A DNA stretch of 64,000 nt. Source: Micromonospora tarapacensis (GTDB lineage Bacteria; Actinomycetota; Actinomycetes; Mycobacteriales; Micromonosporaceae). The notes beneath the pieces were generated by a model. That model did no database searches. It was not told the DNA's origin and was given only the letters and a program-made list of their open reading frames with translations. Shown here piece by piece: positions 19,101 through 27,491 of this stretch; positions within the stretch are counted from its first letter, which is position 1; each line of letters starts with the position of its first letter. The stretch lies in contig NZ_JAHCDI010000001.1 of assembly GCF_019697375.1 (NCBI RefSeq), forward strand, positions 103,722-167,721, in the 5' to 3' direction. A program made the translations under genes and the position numbers.

Positions 19101-19125
19101 AAAAAGCCCCTCACGCAGGAGGGGC
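19101..19125 (-). terminator. Intrinsic terminator/attenuator in the leuS leader
   Basis: On the minus strand: GCCCCTC, six-base loop, GAGGGGC, then TTTTT. A perfect seven-base stem with T-run, about 94 bases before leuS and 27 bases after the leader peptide stop. Its position inside the leader, before the gene it precedes, marks it as an attenuator rather than an end-of-gene terminator. Confidence 0.8.
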
Positions 19126-19126
19126 C

Positions 19127-19161
19127 GCCGTGCTGTCGCGCGTTCAGCGCATCAGCACGGC
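19127..19161 (-). promoter_or_regulatory. Upstream stem of the leuS attenuator
   Basis: Perfect nine-base inverted repeat: GCCGTGCTG at 19153-19161 read on the minus strand, with CAGCACGGC at 19127-19135. Its 5' arm lies in the last codons of the leader peptide, just behind the leucine codons, so a stalled or terminated ribosome would change whether it forms. The exact alternative (antiterminator) pairing could not be fixed by eye. Confidence 0.6.
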
Positions 19162-19190
19162 CCGGTAAGAAGCAGGAAGACTCCGGCCAT
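19152..19190 (-). CDS. Leucine leader peptide of leuS (12 aa)
   Basis: ATG at 19190 encodes MAGVFLLLTGPC then TGA. It has three consecutive leucine codons, CTG CTT CTT; CTT is rare in a genome with this G+C bias, so two in a row suggest slow translation when charged tRNA-Leu is scarce. A stem and a T-tailed terminator follow before leuS, the layout of ribosome-mediated attenuation. A -10-like TACACT lies seven bases before the ATG, so the transcript may begin at this codon. Too short for normal gene calling. Confidence 0.7.
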   Translation of the reverse strand: MAGVFLLLTGPC

Positions 19191-19197
19191 GACCGGC

Positions 19198-19203
19198 AGT
19201 GTA
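19198..19203 (-). promoter_or_regulatory. Candidate -10 box for the leuS leader
   Basis: TACACT on the minus strand, seven bases before the leader peptide ATG at 19190. Fits a leaderless transcript that begins with the leader peptide. Confidence 0.4.
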
Positions 19204-19528
19204 CCGCCACTCCCGCCGGTGCCGCCGCCCACCATCGGTCAGCCGGCGTCCGGACCCGGCTGGTCGTGGCCGTGGCCGGTCCGGCCGCCGAGTTCGGTCG
19301 TGGCCGTCGGGCCCCCTTACCCCGCAGAACCGGCGACATGCGCTGCGTGGATGACAAATAGCTGCGTAAGCACTCAAACACCTGCGGCGGTCGGCGTTGA
19401 CGACAAACATGGTTAGCCTGAGAGGCCAGTGAGAGTGCTGCGGCAGACGAGGCTCGCGCGTCGCGAACCCAACGGCGGGTCCAGGTGCTCTATTCAGAGC
19501 TGCCGTGACGGCGACGAGGAGGAGGCCC
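19204..19528. other. Divergent leuS / moxR intergenic region
   Basis: No gene supported. Holds the leuS leader promoter on the minus strand and the 5' region of the MoxR operon on the plus strand. The stretch 19340-19420 is less G+C-rich and contains TAGCCT-like hexamers that could serve as -10 elements. A very strong purine ribosome site (GAGGAGGAGG) precedes moxR. Confidence 0.5.
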
Positions 19529-20581
19529 GTGACACAACAGACCTGGGACGAAGTTGGCGGTCTGCTGCCGCACGACGAGTTCCGCGCCGCCAGTGACGCG
19601 ATCGTGTCCAACATCGAACAGGTCATCGAGGGCAAGACCGCCACCGTGCGGCTGGCCCTGGCCGTCCTGCTCGCCGAAGGTCACCTACTCATCGAGGACG
19701 TGCCCGGCGTCGGCAAGACCAAGCTGGCCAAGGCCCTGGCACGGTCGATCGACTGTTCGGTCCGCCGCATCCAGTTCACCCCCGACCTGCTGCCCAGCGA
19801 CGTCACCGGGGTCAGCGTCTACAACCAGGAGACGCACGACTTCGAGTTCCGCCCCGGCGCCGTGTTCGCCAACCTGGTCGTCGGCGACGAGATCAACCGT
19901 GCCTCGCCGAAGACCCAGTCCGCGCTGCTGGAGTGCATGGAGGAGCGGCAGGTCACCGTCGACGGGGTGACGTACCAGCTACAGACCCCGTTCATGGTGA
20001 TAGCCACCCAGAACCCGATCGAGATGGAGGGCACGTACCCGCTGCCGGAGGCGCAGCGCGACCGGTTCACCGCCCGCATCGCGATGGGATACCCGGACCC
20101 GACCGCCGAGCTGGCCATGCTCGACGGTCACGGCGCGCACGACCCGCTGTCCGCGCTGCGGCCGGTCTCCGACGCCGAAACGGTGCGCCGGCTGATCGGC
20201 CACGTCCGGCAGGTGCACGTCGCCGACGCGGTCAAGCAGTACGCGGTCGACCTGGTCACCGCCACCCGCGAGTCGCCCGACCTCCGCCTGGGCGCGTCCC
20301 CCCGGTGCACCCTGCAGCTGCTGCGCACCGCCCGTGCGGTGGCCGCCCTCGACGGGCGCGACTACGTCCTCCCCGACGATTTGCAGGTGCTCGCCGTGCC
20401 GGTGCTGGCGCACCGGATCATCCCGACCGCCGACGCCCAGCTCGCCCGGCGTACCACCGACGCGATCGTCGCGGACGTGGTGCACCGGCTGCCGCTGCCG
20501 CACGACCGCAAGCGCTCGCCGTACGACACCCGGCCACCGGGCGGCAACGGCCGGGCCCCGTTCGAGCCTCGGAGGCCGTGA
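19529..20581 (+). CDS. MoxR-type AAA+ ATPase
   Basis: AAA+ ATPase of the MoxR family, which act as chaperone-like partners for metal-cofactor or membrane complexes; the client here is unknown. The 350-residue product has Walker A in EDVPGVGKTKLAKAL near residue 60, Walker B in VVGDEINRASPKTQ near residue 120, sensor 1 in ATQNPIEMEGTYPLPEAQ and the C-terminal lid domain. The GTG at 19529 follows a GAGGAGGAGG ribosome site by a normal spacing. First gene of a tight operon with DUF58 and transglutaminase genes, a combination conserved across bacteria. Confidence 0.93.
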   Translation: MTQQTWDEVGGLLPHDEFRAASDAIVSNIEQVIEGKTATVRLALAVLLAEGHLLIEDVPGVGKTKLAKALARSIDCSVRRIQFTPDLLPSDVTGVSVYNQETHDFEFRPGAVFANLVVGDEINRASPKTQSALLECMEERQVTVDGVTYQLQTPFMVIATQNPIEMEGTYPLPEAQRDRFTARIAMGYPDPTAELAMLDGHGAHDPLSALRPVSDAETVRRLIGHVRQVHVADAVKQYAVDLVTATRESPDLRLGASPRCTLQLLRTARAVAALDGRDYVLPDDLQVLAVPVLAHRIIPTADAQLARRTTDAIVADVVHRLPLPHDRKRSPYDTRPPGGNGRAPFEPRRP

Positions 20582-20582
20582 C

Positions 20583-21881
20583 GTGCGTGACGGGCTGCGC
20601 GGGCTGACCACCCGGGGCCGTTCCTTCCTGGCCGCCGCGGTCGCGGCGGCCGTCTCCGCCGGCATCCTCGGCGAGAAGGACCTGCTGCGGGTGGCCGTCC
20701 TGCTGGCCGTCCTGCCGCTGCTCGCCGCGCTCTACGTCGGTCGCAGCCGTTACAAGCTCGCCTGCCACCGGTCGCTGGAGCCGCACCGGGTGCCGGTCGG
20801 GGCCAGCGCCCGGGTGGTGCTGCGGTTGCAGAACATGTCCCGCCTGCCCACCGGCACCCTGCTGCTGGAGGACCGCCTCCCGTACGCGCTGGGCAGCCGG
20901 CCCCGGGTGGTGCTGGAACGGCTCGGCGCGCACCAGGCCAGCTCGGTGGCGTACACGGTGCGCGCCGACGTGCGCGGCCGGTACGAGGTCGGGCCGCTTG
21001 TGGTCCGGATGACCGACCCGTTCGGCCTCTGCGAACTCAGCCGCGCCTTCCCCGGCACCGACCGCCTCACCGTCGTCCCGCAGGTGGTCCCGCTGCCGTC
21101 GGTGCGGCTGCCCGGTGCGTACGCCGGCAGCGGCGACAGCCGGGCCCGTTCGGTGGCGGTGCACGGCGAGGACGACGCGGCCACCCGCGAGTACCGGCGC
21201 GGCGACGACCTGCGCCGGGTGCACTGGAAGTCGACCGCCCGCACCGGGGAGCTGATGGTGCGGCGGGAGGAACAGCCCTGGGAGAGCCGGGCCACCGTGC
21301 TGCTGGACACCCGCGCGTACGGCCACCAGGGCGACGGTCCGACGGCCAGCTTCGAGTGGGCGGTCTCGGCCGCCGCGAGCATCGCGGTGCACCTGCGGCA
21401 GGCCGGCTACAAGCTGCGGCTGGTCACCGGCGCGGGCGCGGACGTCGACGCGGGCGAGACCGCCGGCGACGGGCTGCTGCTCGACCAGCTCGCGGAGGTC
21501 CGGCTGGACCAGCGGGTCGAGATCACGACACTGGTGCAGCACGTCCGGCAGCGGGCCGACGGCGGCCTGATCATCGGCCTGTTCGGGTCGTTGAGCACCG
21601 CCGAGGCGGAGCTGCTGGCCGGGCTGCGGGCCAACGGCGCCACCTGCGTGTCCTTCCTGCTGGACAGCTCCGCCTGGCTCAACCTGCCGGCGCCCGCCCG
21701 GGCCGAGGCCGACCAGGCACACGACACCGCCGCGCTGGCCCTGCTGCAGTCCGGCTGGCGGGTGGTCGGTGTCGACCACGGCGGCCGGCTGCCGGCGCTC
21801 TGGCCGCAGGCCGGCCGGGGTTCTCAGGGTTTCGCCCTGCGGGCGGCGATGGCCGAGACGGTGGCCGGCGGCGGCCGATGA
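20583..21881 (+). CDS. DUF58 domain protein
   Basis: Membrane-anchored protein of the DUF58 family, normally encoded with MoxR and a transglutaminase; function unresolved. The 432-residue product has two N-terminal hydrophobic segments (residues about 15-55), a beta-rich region, and the family signature YRRGDDLRRVHWKSTART near residue 205, followed by a von Willebrand-like fold. GTG start one base after the moxR stop. Likely part of a membrane complex with the ATPase and the transglutaminase. Confidence 0.9.
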   Translation: MRDGLRGLTTRGRSFLAAAVAAAVSAGILGEKDLLRVAVLLAVLPLLAALYVGRSRYKLACHRSLEPHRVPVGASARVVLRLQNMSRLPTGTLLLEDRLPYALGSRPRVVLERLGAHQASSVAYTVRADVRGRYEVGPLVVRMTDPFGLCELSRAFPGTDRLTVVPQVVPLPSVRLPGAYAGSGDSRARSVAVHGEDDAATREYRRGDDLRRVHWKSTARTGELMVRREEQPWESRATVLLDTRAYGHQGDGPTASFEWAVSAAASIAVHLRQAGYKLRLVTGAGADVDAGETAGDGLLLDQLAEVRLDQRVEITTLVQHVRQRADGGLIIGLFGSLSTAEAELLAGLRANGATCVSFLLDSSAWLNLPAPARAEADQAHDTAALALLQSGWRVVGVDHGGRLPALWPQAGRGSQGFALRAAMAETVAGGGR

Positions 21882-21897
21882 ACGGAAGGTCCCCCTC

Positions 21898-24365
21898 ATG
21901 ATCGCCCACCGCAACCTGGGCCTGGTCGCCGCCGCCGCGACGCTGCTCGCGGCGGCGCCGCTGTCGGCCATCTTCGATCGCTGGACCTGGTTGGTCCAGG
22001 CAGTCATCGCGGTCGCCGCGGTGGCCGCGGCGGCGGCGCTGGCCCGGCTCGGCCGGACCCCGCTGTCGCTCCAGATCCTGGCCATGGTGGGCGGCCTCAC
22101 GCTCGCCCTGACCTGGCTGTTTCCCAGCGGTGAGGAACTGCTGGCGGTGCTGCCCACCCCCGCCACCTTCGGGCATTTCGCCGAGTTGTTGAGCAACTCG
22201 GTCGGCGACATGCGCTCGCACGGCGTGAAGGTCCCCGACACCGATCCGCTGCTGTTCATCACGGTGCTCGGGGTCGGCGGGGTGGCGGTGCTGGTGGACG
22301 TGCTCTGCGTCGGCCTGCGTCGGCCCGCCCTGGCCGGCCTGCCGATGCTGGCCATCTACTCGGTGCCGGTGGCGGTCTACGTGGACAGCGTCCCGCCGGT
22401 GCCGTTCGCGATCGGTGCCGCCGGCTTCCTCTGGCTGCTGGTCACCGACAACGTGGACCGGGTCCGCCGCTTCGGTCGGCGGTTCACCGGCGATGGCCGG
22501 GACGTCGACGTCTGGGAAGCCTCCCGCTGGCCGCCGCCGGCCGGCGGCTGGCCGTGCTGGGTCTCGCGCTGGCCGTGCTGGTGCCGCTGGCCGTGCCGGG
22601 GATGACCGCGGGGCTGCTGACCGGCCTGAACTCCGGCGTCGGCTCCGGCATCGGTCCGGGGCTGGGGGGCTCCCCGGGCCGGGTCGACCTGTTCGCCGCG
22701 CTCAGCGGGCAGCTCAACCAGTCCCAGGTGACCGACCTGGTGAAGGTCAGCACCACCGAGGAGGATCCGTTCTACCTGCGCTTCGGCGTCGCCGACGAAC
22801 TGCGCAACGACGGCTTCCGGGTCCGCGGTCCCAACGGCCGGCGGGTCGGCGGCGACCTGCCCGATCCTTCCGGGCGGTCGCAACCGGGCGTCGAGCGGAC
22901 CCGGCACCGGGCCACCGTGGAGGTCAGCCGGGATCTGGTCATGCCGCTGCTGCCGGTCTACGCCGAGCCGGTCAGTTTTGCCGAACTGGGCAACAACTGG
23001 TATTACGACCCGAACCTGCAGGTCGTCTTCTCCAACCGGGAGAACTCCCGGGGCAAGCAGTACGCGTTCGACTACGTACGCACCACGTACACTCCGCAGG
23101 CCCTGCGCCGGGCGCAGCCGCTGCCGGCGGATCTGCCCCTGCGCCGGCAGCAGACCGTGACCCCGGACGTGCCCGAGGTACGGGCCCTGGTGGCGGAGCT
23201 GATCCAGGGCGAACGCACCGAGTACGACAAGGTGCGCGCCATCTACGACTACTTCTCCGAGGACAACGGTTTCAGCTACCGGCTCAGCACCGAGCAGGGC
23301 ACCAGCGGCCAGGAGATCCTCGACTTCCTGGAGAACAAGGTCGGCTACTGCCAGCAGTACGCGGCGGCGCTGGCCTGGATGGTCCGCGATGCCGGCATCC
23401 CGGCCCGGGTCGCCTTCGGGTTCACCAACGGCAGCGGGCGCAGCGATGACAGCTACACGCTTACCAACCGGAACCTGCACGCCTGGACGGAGGTCTACTT
23501 CGACCAGATCGGCTGGGTGCCCTTCGACGCCACTCCGGCCTACGGCGTGCCGGGTTCGACGCGGTCGGCGTGGGCGCCGGACACCGACGCCCCCGAGGAG
23601 AACTCACCGCAGACCGGCGCGGCGGGCACGCCCGACCAGGCCGACCCGTCGGCGGGGCCGGACGGGGGACCGGACCAGTTCGAGGAGGGCACCGATCCGG
23701 GCGCGGCCGCCGGTTCCGACAATCCGAACCAGCCGGTGTCACGCTGGCCGTGGCTGATCGTGGCCGGCGTACTGCTGCTGGTCCTGCTCGCCGTGCCCGC
23801 GTTGCGCCGGCTCGCCCTGCGTCGCCGCCGGGAACGGCCGGCACCGGCGATCCGGACGGTGGACGTTCCGGACGCGAGCCGGCCCACGACGGGCGGTCCG
23901 CTCGTGGTGGTCGGCGCCGATCCGGACCGGGCGCGGGCCGACGCGCACGCCGCCTGGGACGAGCTGATCGACACGCTGGTCGACTACCGGGTCCGGGTCG
24001 ACCGGACGGAAACTCCCCGGGCGACCGCCGACCGGCTGGCCCGGGAGGCGATCACCGCCGACACCGAGGCCACCTCGGCGGTCCGCCTGCTCGGCCGGGC
24101 GGAGGAGCGGGCCCGCTACGCCCGCGATCCGTTGACCGGTGAGCCCCTGCCGGCGGCCCTGCGGACCGTGCGCAACGCGCTCGCCGGGCGGTCGGACCGG
24201 CGCACCCGGCTGATGGCGGCCGTGTTGCCGCCGTCGGTGCTGCACCGGTGGCGCACCGCCGCCGCGGACGCCTCTTCCGGGCTGGTCGCCTCGGGTGGGC
24301 AGCTGCGTCACCGGCTGCTGCGGTTCAGTCCGCGCCGGCTGATCGCCAGTCGCGCGGGCCGCTGA
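21898..24365 (+). CDS. TgpA-like membrane transglutaminase (one frame break)
   Basis: Polytopic protein with an extracytoplasmic transglutaminase-like domain. Five or six hydrophobic segments fill residues 1-200; the catalytic Cys is in VGYCQQYAAALAWMVR, the His in NLHAWTEVYF and the Asp in VPFDATPAYG; then a Pro/Asp-rich linker, another membrane helix and a cytoplasmic DUF4129-type tail. The frame breaks at 22521-22526 in CTCCCGCTGG: DVWEAS in the first frame, then LAVLGLALAVLVPLAVPG in another. One added C restores a single 822-residue protein. An SD-like GGAAGG precedes the ATG, 16 bases after the DUF58 stop. Confidence 0.88.
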
Positions 24366-24401
24366 GCGGACCGGCGACCCGGGTCGGACCGGTGCCGGTG
24401 T

Positions 24402-24818
24402 TCAGCGTGCGTCCGGTCCGTGACTCGGGCTGTCCGACACGTTCCGGGTCAGCTGGGTCACGGATCGCAGCCGGCCGTCCGCGGCCAGGCGGCCGAACAT
24501 GAAGATCTCCGTCGAGATGGGCTGGCCCCTGCGCATGACCGCGGTCAGGACGTAGCGCGCCGCCACCTGCTCGCCGTCGTTGACGACCTCCCGGACCACG
24601 GTCCGGATCTCGACCGCTCGCCGGCGTCCCGAGTGCACATGGGCGAGCAGCCGTCCCCGGTCGAGCGGCAGGCCGTCGTTGGTGAGGATGAAGTCCGGGG
24701 TGTGGTAGCGGTCGAAGACCGCCGCCGGCTCCTCGTCGCCGAAGGCGATCTCCTGTGGATAGCCGTGCAGGTAACCGGCCAGGTCGTGGCCGGGGAGGCG
24801 GGTGCTGGACGCGGTCAT
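24402..24818 (-). CDS. SnoaL/NTF2-like fold protein
   Basis: 138-residue soluble protein with the alpha-plus-beta pattern of SnoaL/NTF2-like proteins (DLAGYLHGYPQEIAFGDEEPAAVFDRYHTPDFI followed by a curved sheet region; the run is given here only as residues 10-42). Members range from small isomerases to ligand-binding proteins; no catalytic residues could be assigned. It is divergent from a TetR regulator with only about 70 bases between them, so it is the likely regulated target. Confidence 0.7.
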   Translation of the reverse strand: MTASSTRLPGHDLAGYLHGYPQEIAFGDEEPAAVFDRYHTPDFILTNDGLPLDRGRLLAHVHSGRRRAVEIRTVVREVVNDGEQVAARYVLTAVMRRGQPISTEIFMFGRLAADGRLRSVTQLTRNVSDSPSHGPDAR

Positions 24819-24874
24819 GAGAGCCCTTCTCGGCGGTTATCCCTTACACACACGTCCAAGATATCGCCATCCGC

Positions 24875-24880
24875 TAACCT
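24875..24880 (+). promoter_or_regulatory. Candidate -10 box for the TetR gene
   Basis: TAACCT eight bases before the GTG at 24889. The short divergent region also contains a split repeat GTCCA (24854-24858) and TGGAC (24879-24883) flanking this box, a possible but unproven operator. Confidence 0.4.
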
Positions 24881-24888
24881 GGACAACC

Positions 24889-25479
24889 GTGTCTGAGATG
24901 AGCGGGCCGAGGCGGCGGCGACGCGCCGACGCCGAACGCAGCAGCGCCGTCGTGCTCCGGGCCGCCATCGACCTGTTGGCCCGCCGGCCGCAGGCCAGCA
25001 TGGAGGACATCGCGGCCGCCGCCGGGGTCGCCCGGCAGACCGTGTACGCGCACTACTCGTCGCGGGACCGCCTGCTGACAGCCGTGGTCGAGCACGTCAT
25101 GGCCGACGTGATGGCAGTCTTCGACAGCCTGGACCTCGACCGCGGGTCCCCCGTCGACTCACTGCGACGCTGGCTGGACGCCGCGTGGCGGGTGCTGGCC
25201 CGGTACCCGATCCTGCTGACCGACGCCGTCGTCGCACCACCCGCGGACGAGTACCGGCGACACCTGCGGATCACCGGACACCTGGTCGAACTCCTCGAAC
25301 GGGGTCGACGCTCGGGCGAGTTCGACAAGCGACCACCGGTCACGTGGCAGGTGTCGGCGATCGTCGGGCTGGGCCACGCGGCCGGGCAGGAGGTGGCCGC
25401 CGGCAGGATGCCGATGCAGGACGCCGGCGCGGCGTTCCGGCGCGGGGCGCTGCGGGTGTGCGTCCGCTCCGACGACTAG
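24889..25479 (+). CDS. TetR family transcriptional regulator
   Basis: 196-residue regulator. An N-terminal helix-turn-helix lies at about residues 12-60 (RRADAERSSAVVLRAAIDLL, then ASMEDIAAAAGVARQTVYAHYSSRDRLL); the C-terminal ligand domain is not assignable. The GTG at 24889 has a -10 box eight bases upstream; an ATG three codons later is an alternative. Divergent to the NTF2-like gene, and probably represses it and itself. Confidence 0.9.
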   Translation: MSEMSGPRRRRRADAERSSAVVLRAAIDLLARRPQASMEDIAAAAGVARQTVYAHYSSRDRLLTAVVEHVMADVMAVFDSLDLDRGSPVDSLRRWLDAAWRVLARYPILLTDAVVAPPADEYRRHLRITGHLVELLERGRRSGEFDKRPPVTWQVSAIVGLGHAAGQEVAAGRMPMQDAGAAFRRGALRVCVRSDD

Positions 25480-25654
25480 GCGTCGGCCCACGGCGGCGAG
25501 GAGAGCATCCCGCCCGGCGGTCGGCCACCGCCGGCACGCGGAACCCGGCGCGTGGGCGGCAGGGTCGACCGGCGCCGACGGCAACGCCGAACAGCTCGAC
25601 CGGCACCGGGCCGATCGAGCGCAAATCGCCCCAGCTGTCGGGCCGGGGTGAACT

Positions 25655-25678
25655 GCCCCGCCTCAGGTGCGGCGGGGC
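25655..25678 (-). terminator. Hairpin after the DUF3040 gene
   Basis: Perfect eight-base stem GCCCCGCC / GGCGGGGC with an eight-base loop, five bases beyond the DUF3040 stop and between convergent genes. No T-run, as is common for actinobacterial terminators. The rest of 25480-25682 holds nothing recognisable. Confidence 0.55.
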
Positions 25679-25682
25679 ATGG

Positions 25683-26078
25683 TCAGCGGTGCCCCTCCGG
25701 GCGCTGCCGCCACCGGTCCTCCAACCGGTCGAGTAAGCCGGGCCGTCGGCCGGCGCGACCTCGGGACCGGCGACGACTGGCCGTGCCTCCGACGACGTGC
25801 AGGTCGGGTGACTGCGCCCGACGGTGCGACTGCACCGCGAACGCGGCCGAGGCCAGCATGACAACGAATCCCGCCACTGCCAGCGGCGGCGTCTTGATCA
25901 CCGCGCCGTAGACCAACAACGCCAGGCCAACGATGATCATGCCGGCAGCGACGAGCAGGCGACGCCGCGCGTGGAAGCGCGGATCGCTGGCGCGCACAGC
26001 CGAGGCGAACTTGGTGTCCTCGGCAAGCGACCGCTCGATCTGATCGAACAGCCGCTGCTCGTGCTCCGAGAGCGGCAC
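25683..26078 (-). CDS. DUF3040 membrane protein
   Basis: 131-residue protein typical of actinobacterial DUF3040: an N-terminal charged helix MPLSEHEQRLFDQIERSL, two membrane helices (about residues 39-57 and 65-85) and a basic tail. Function unknown; homologues often sit beside dinB or cell-wall genes. GTG start preceded by GGGGAGGAG. Upstream is dinB in the same direction. Confidence 0.88.
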   Translation of the reverse strand: MPLSEHEQRLFDQIERSLAEDTKFASAVRASDPRFHARRRLLVAAGMIIVGLALLVYGAVIKTPPLAVAGFVVMLASAAFAVQSHRRAQSPDLHVVGGTASRRRSRGRAGRRPGLLDRLEDRWRQRPEGHR

Positions 26079-26193
26079 GGCACTCCTCCCCGGTCACGTT
26101 GGTCGGCCCGGTCGGGCCGACAGACCGTGGCAGCCAACCGGCTGCTTACCCGCAAGTCTACGAGGGCCCCCGCGCGTCGGAAAGCGGGACGAC

Positions 26194-27453
26194 CTACGGC
26201 CGGGTCGGATTTTCGCTTCGTCGCGGCCCCCGCCCGGTGAGAAGACTAGCCGGTCCTATGACGGACCGCCCGAAACGGGCAGCCGCCGCGTCGGCGGCGA
26301 CCTCCGCCTCCCGCCAGCCCCGCTCCGGCTCGCCCAGGGCGAGTTGCCGCGGCGTCTCGTCGGCCACCGTCAACCCCTCCGCCCGGACACCGACCAGTCG
26401 GATCCGCTCACCCGGGTCCAGAGCCGTGTAAAGCGCCCACGCCGTGTCGAACAACTCCCGGGCCACGTCCGTCGGCACGTCGTGGGTGCGGGCGCGGGTC
26501 ACCGTGCGGAAGTCGGCGGTGCGTACCTTGAGCGACACGGTCCGCCCCACCTGCCCGGCGCCGCGCAACCGGGCACCGACCTTCTCGGCCAGGGCGAGCA
26601 GCGTTCGCCGGATCTCGGTCGGGTCGTCGACGTCCACGTCGAAGGTGACCTCGGCGCCGATGGACTTCTCCACCTGGCCCGGGCTGACCCGGCGCGGGTC
26701 GCGCCCCCACGCCAACTCGTGCAGGTGCGCCGCGGCCGCCTCGCCGAGCGCGCCGCGCAGCATGCCGACCGGCGCCCGCGCGAGGTCACCGACGGTACGC
26801 AGGCCGAGCCGGATCAACGCCTGCTCGGCACGCTCCCCCACCCCCCACAGCGCGGCGACCGGCAGCGGATGGAGAAAGTCGAGCACCTGGTCGGCCGGGA
26901 CGACGAGCAGGCCGTCGGGCTTCGCCCGGGTCGACCCGAGCTTGGCCACGAACTTGCTCGGCGCCACCCCCACCGAACAGGTCAGCCCCTGCTCCGCGAC
27001 GACCCGCTCCCGGATGCCGCGGGCGATCGCCGCGGGTGGGCCGAACAGCCGTCGGGCACCGGCGACGTCGAGGAACGCCTCGTCCAGGGAGAGCGGCTCG
27101 ACCAGGGGTGTGACGTCCCGGAAGATCTGCATGACCGCCCGCGAGGCGGCCGTGTAACGGGCGAAGTCGGGGGCGAGGAAGACCGCGTGCGGGCAGAGGG
27201 CGCGGGCCCGCATCGTGGGCATGGCGCTGCGTACGCCGTACCGTCGGGCCTCGTAGCTGGCCGAGCTGACCACGCCGCGCGGACCGACGCCGCCGACCAC
27301 CACGGCCCGGCCCCGCAACTCGGGCCGGTGCCGCACCTCGACCGAGGCGTAGAAGGCGTCCATGTCGACGTGCAGGATGGGGCAGTCGGCGTCGTCGGCG
27401 CCGGGCCCGAACCGGGGATCGCCGCCCCGGGGTAATGACTGGCTGCGGCCCAC
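26194..27453 (-). CDS. dinB: DNA polymerase IV
   Basis: Y-family translesion polymerase. The 419-residue product has both catalytic acid motifs, HVDMDAFYASVE near residue 28 and SLDEAFLDVAG near 122, plus the steric-gate region, the little-finger domain (KSIGAEVTFDVDVDDP) and SCSVGVAPSK-like thumb sequence. GTG start at 27453 with TAACCT six bases upstream. No SOS box was seen near it, so unlike the imu genes it may not be LexA-controlled. Confidence 0.95.
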   Translation of the reverse strand: MGRSQSLPRGGDPRFGPGADDADCPILHVDMDAFYASVEVRHRPELRGRAVVVGGVGPRGVVSSASYEARRYGVRSAMPTMRARALCPHAVFLAPDFARYTAASRAVMQIFRDVTPLVEPLSLDEAFLDVAGARRLFGPPAAIARGIRERVVAEQGLTCSVGVAPSKFVAKLGSTRAKPDGLLVVPADQVLDFLHPLPVAALWGVGERAEQALIRLGLRTVGDLARAPVGMLRGALGEAAAAHLHELAWGRDPRRVSPGQVEKSIGAEVTFDVDVDDPTEIRRTLLALAEKVGARLRGAGQVGRTVSLKVRTADFRTVTRARTHDVPTDVARELFDTAWALYTALDPGERIRLVGVRAEGLTVADETPRQLALGEPERGWREAEVAADAAAARFGRSVIGPASLLTGRGPRRSENPTRP

Positions 27454-27459
27454 CCGCGC

Positions 27460-27465
27460 AGGTTA
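27460..27465 (-). promoter_or_regulatory. Candidate -10 box for dinB
   Basis: TAACCT on the minus strand, six bases before the dinB GTG; fits leaderless initiation. Confidence 0.45.
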
Positions 27466-27491
27466 ACCCCCGGCTGTGACACTCCGGCCGA

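Noticed and set aside
19008..19190. A T-box riboswitch before leuS
   Set aside because: No T-box sequence or specifier loop was found; a Leu-rich leader peptide and terminator explain the region better.
16155..19361. A 1068-codon open frame on the plus strand opposite leuS
   Set aside because: It is the antisense shadow of leuS: His/Arg/Gln/Val-rich, no recognisable domain, and poor codon bias. Long antisense frames are expected at this G+C.
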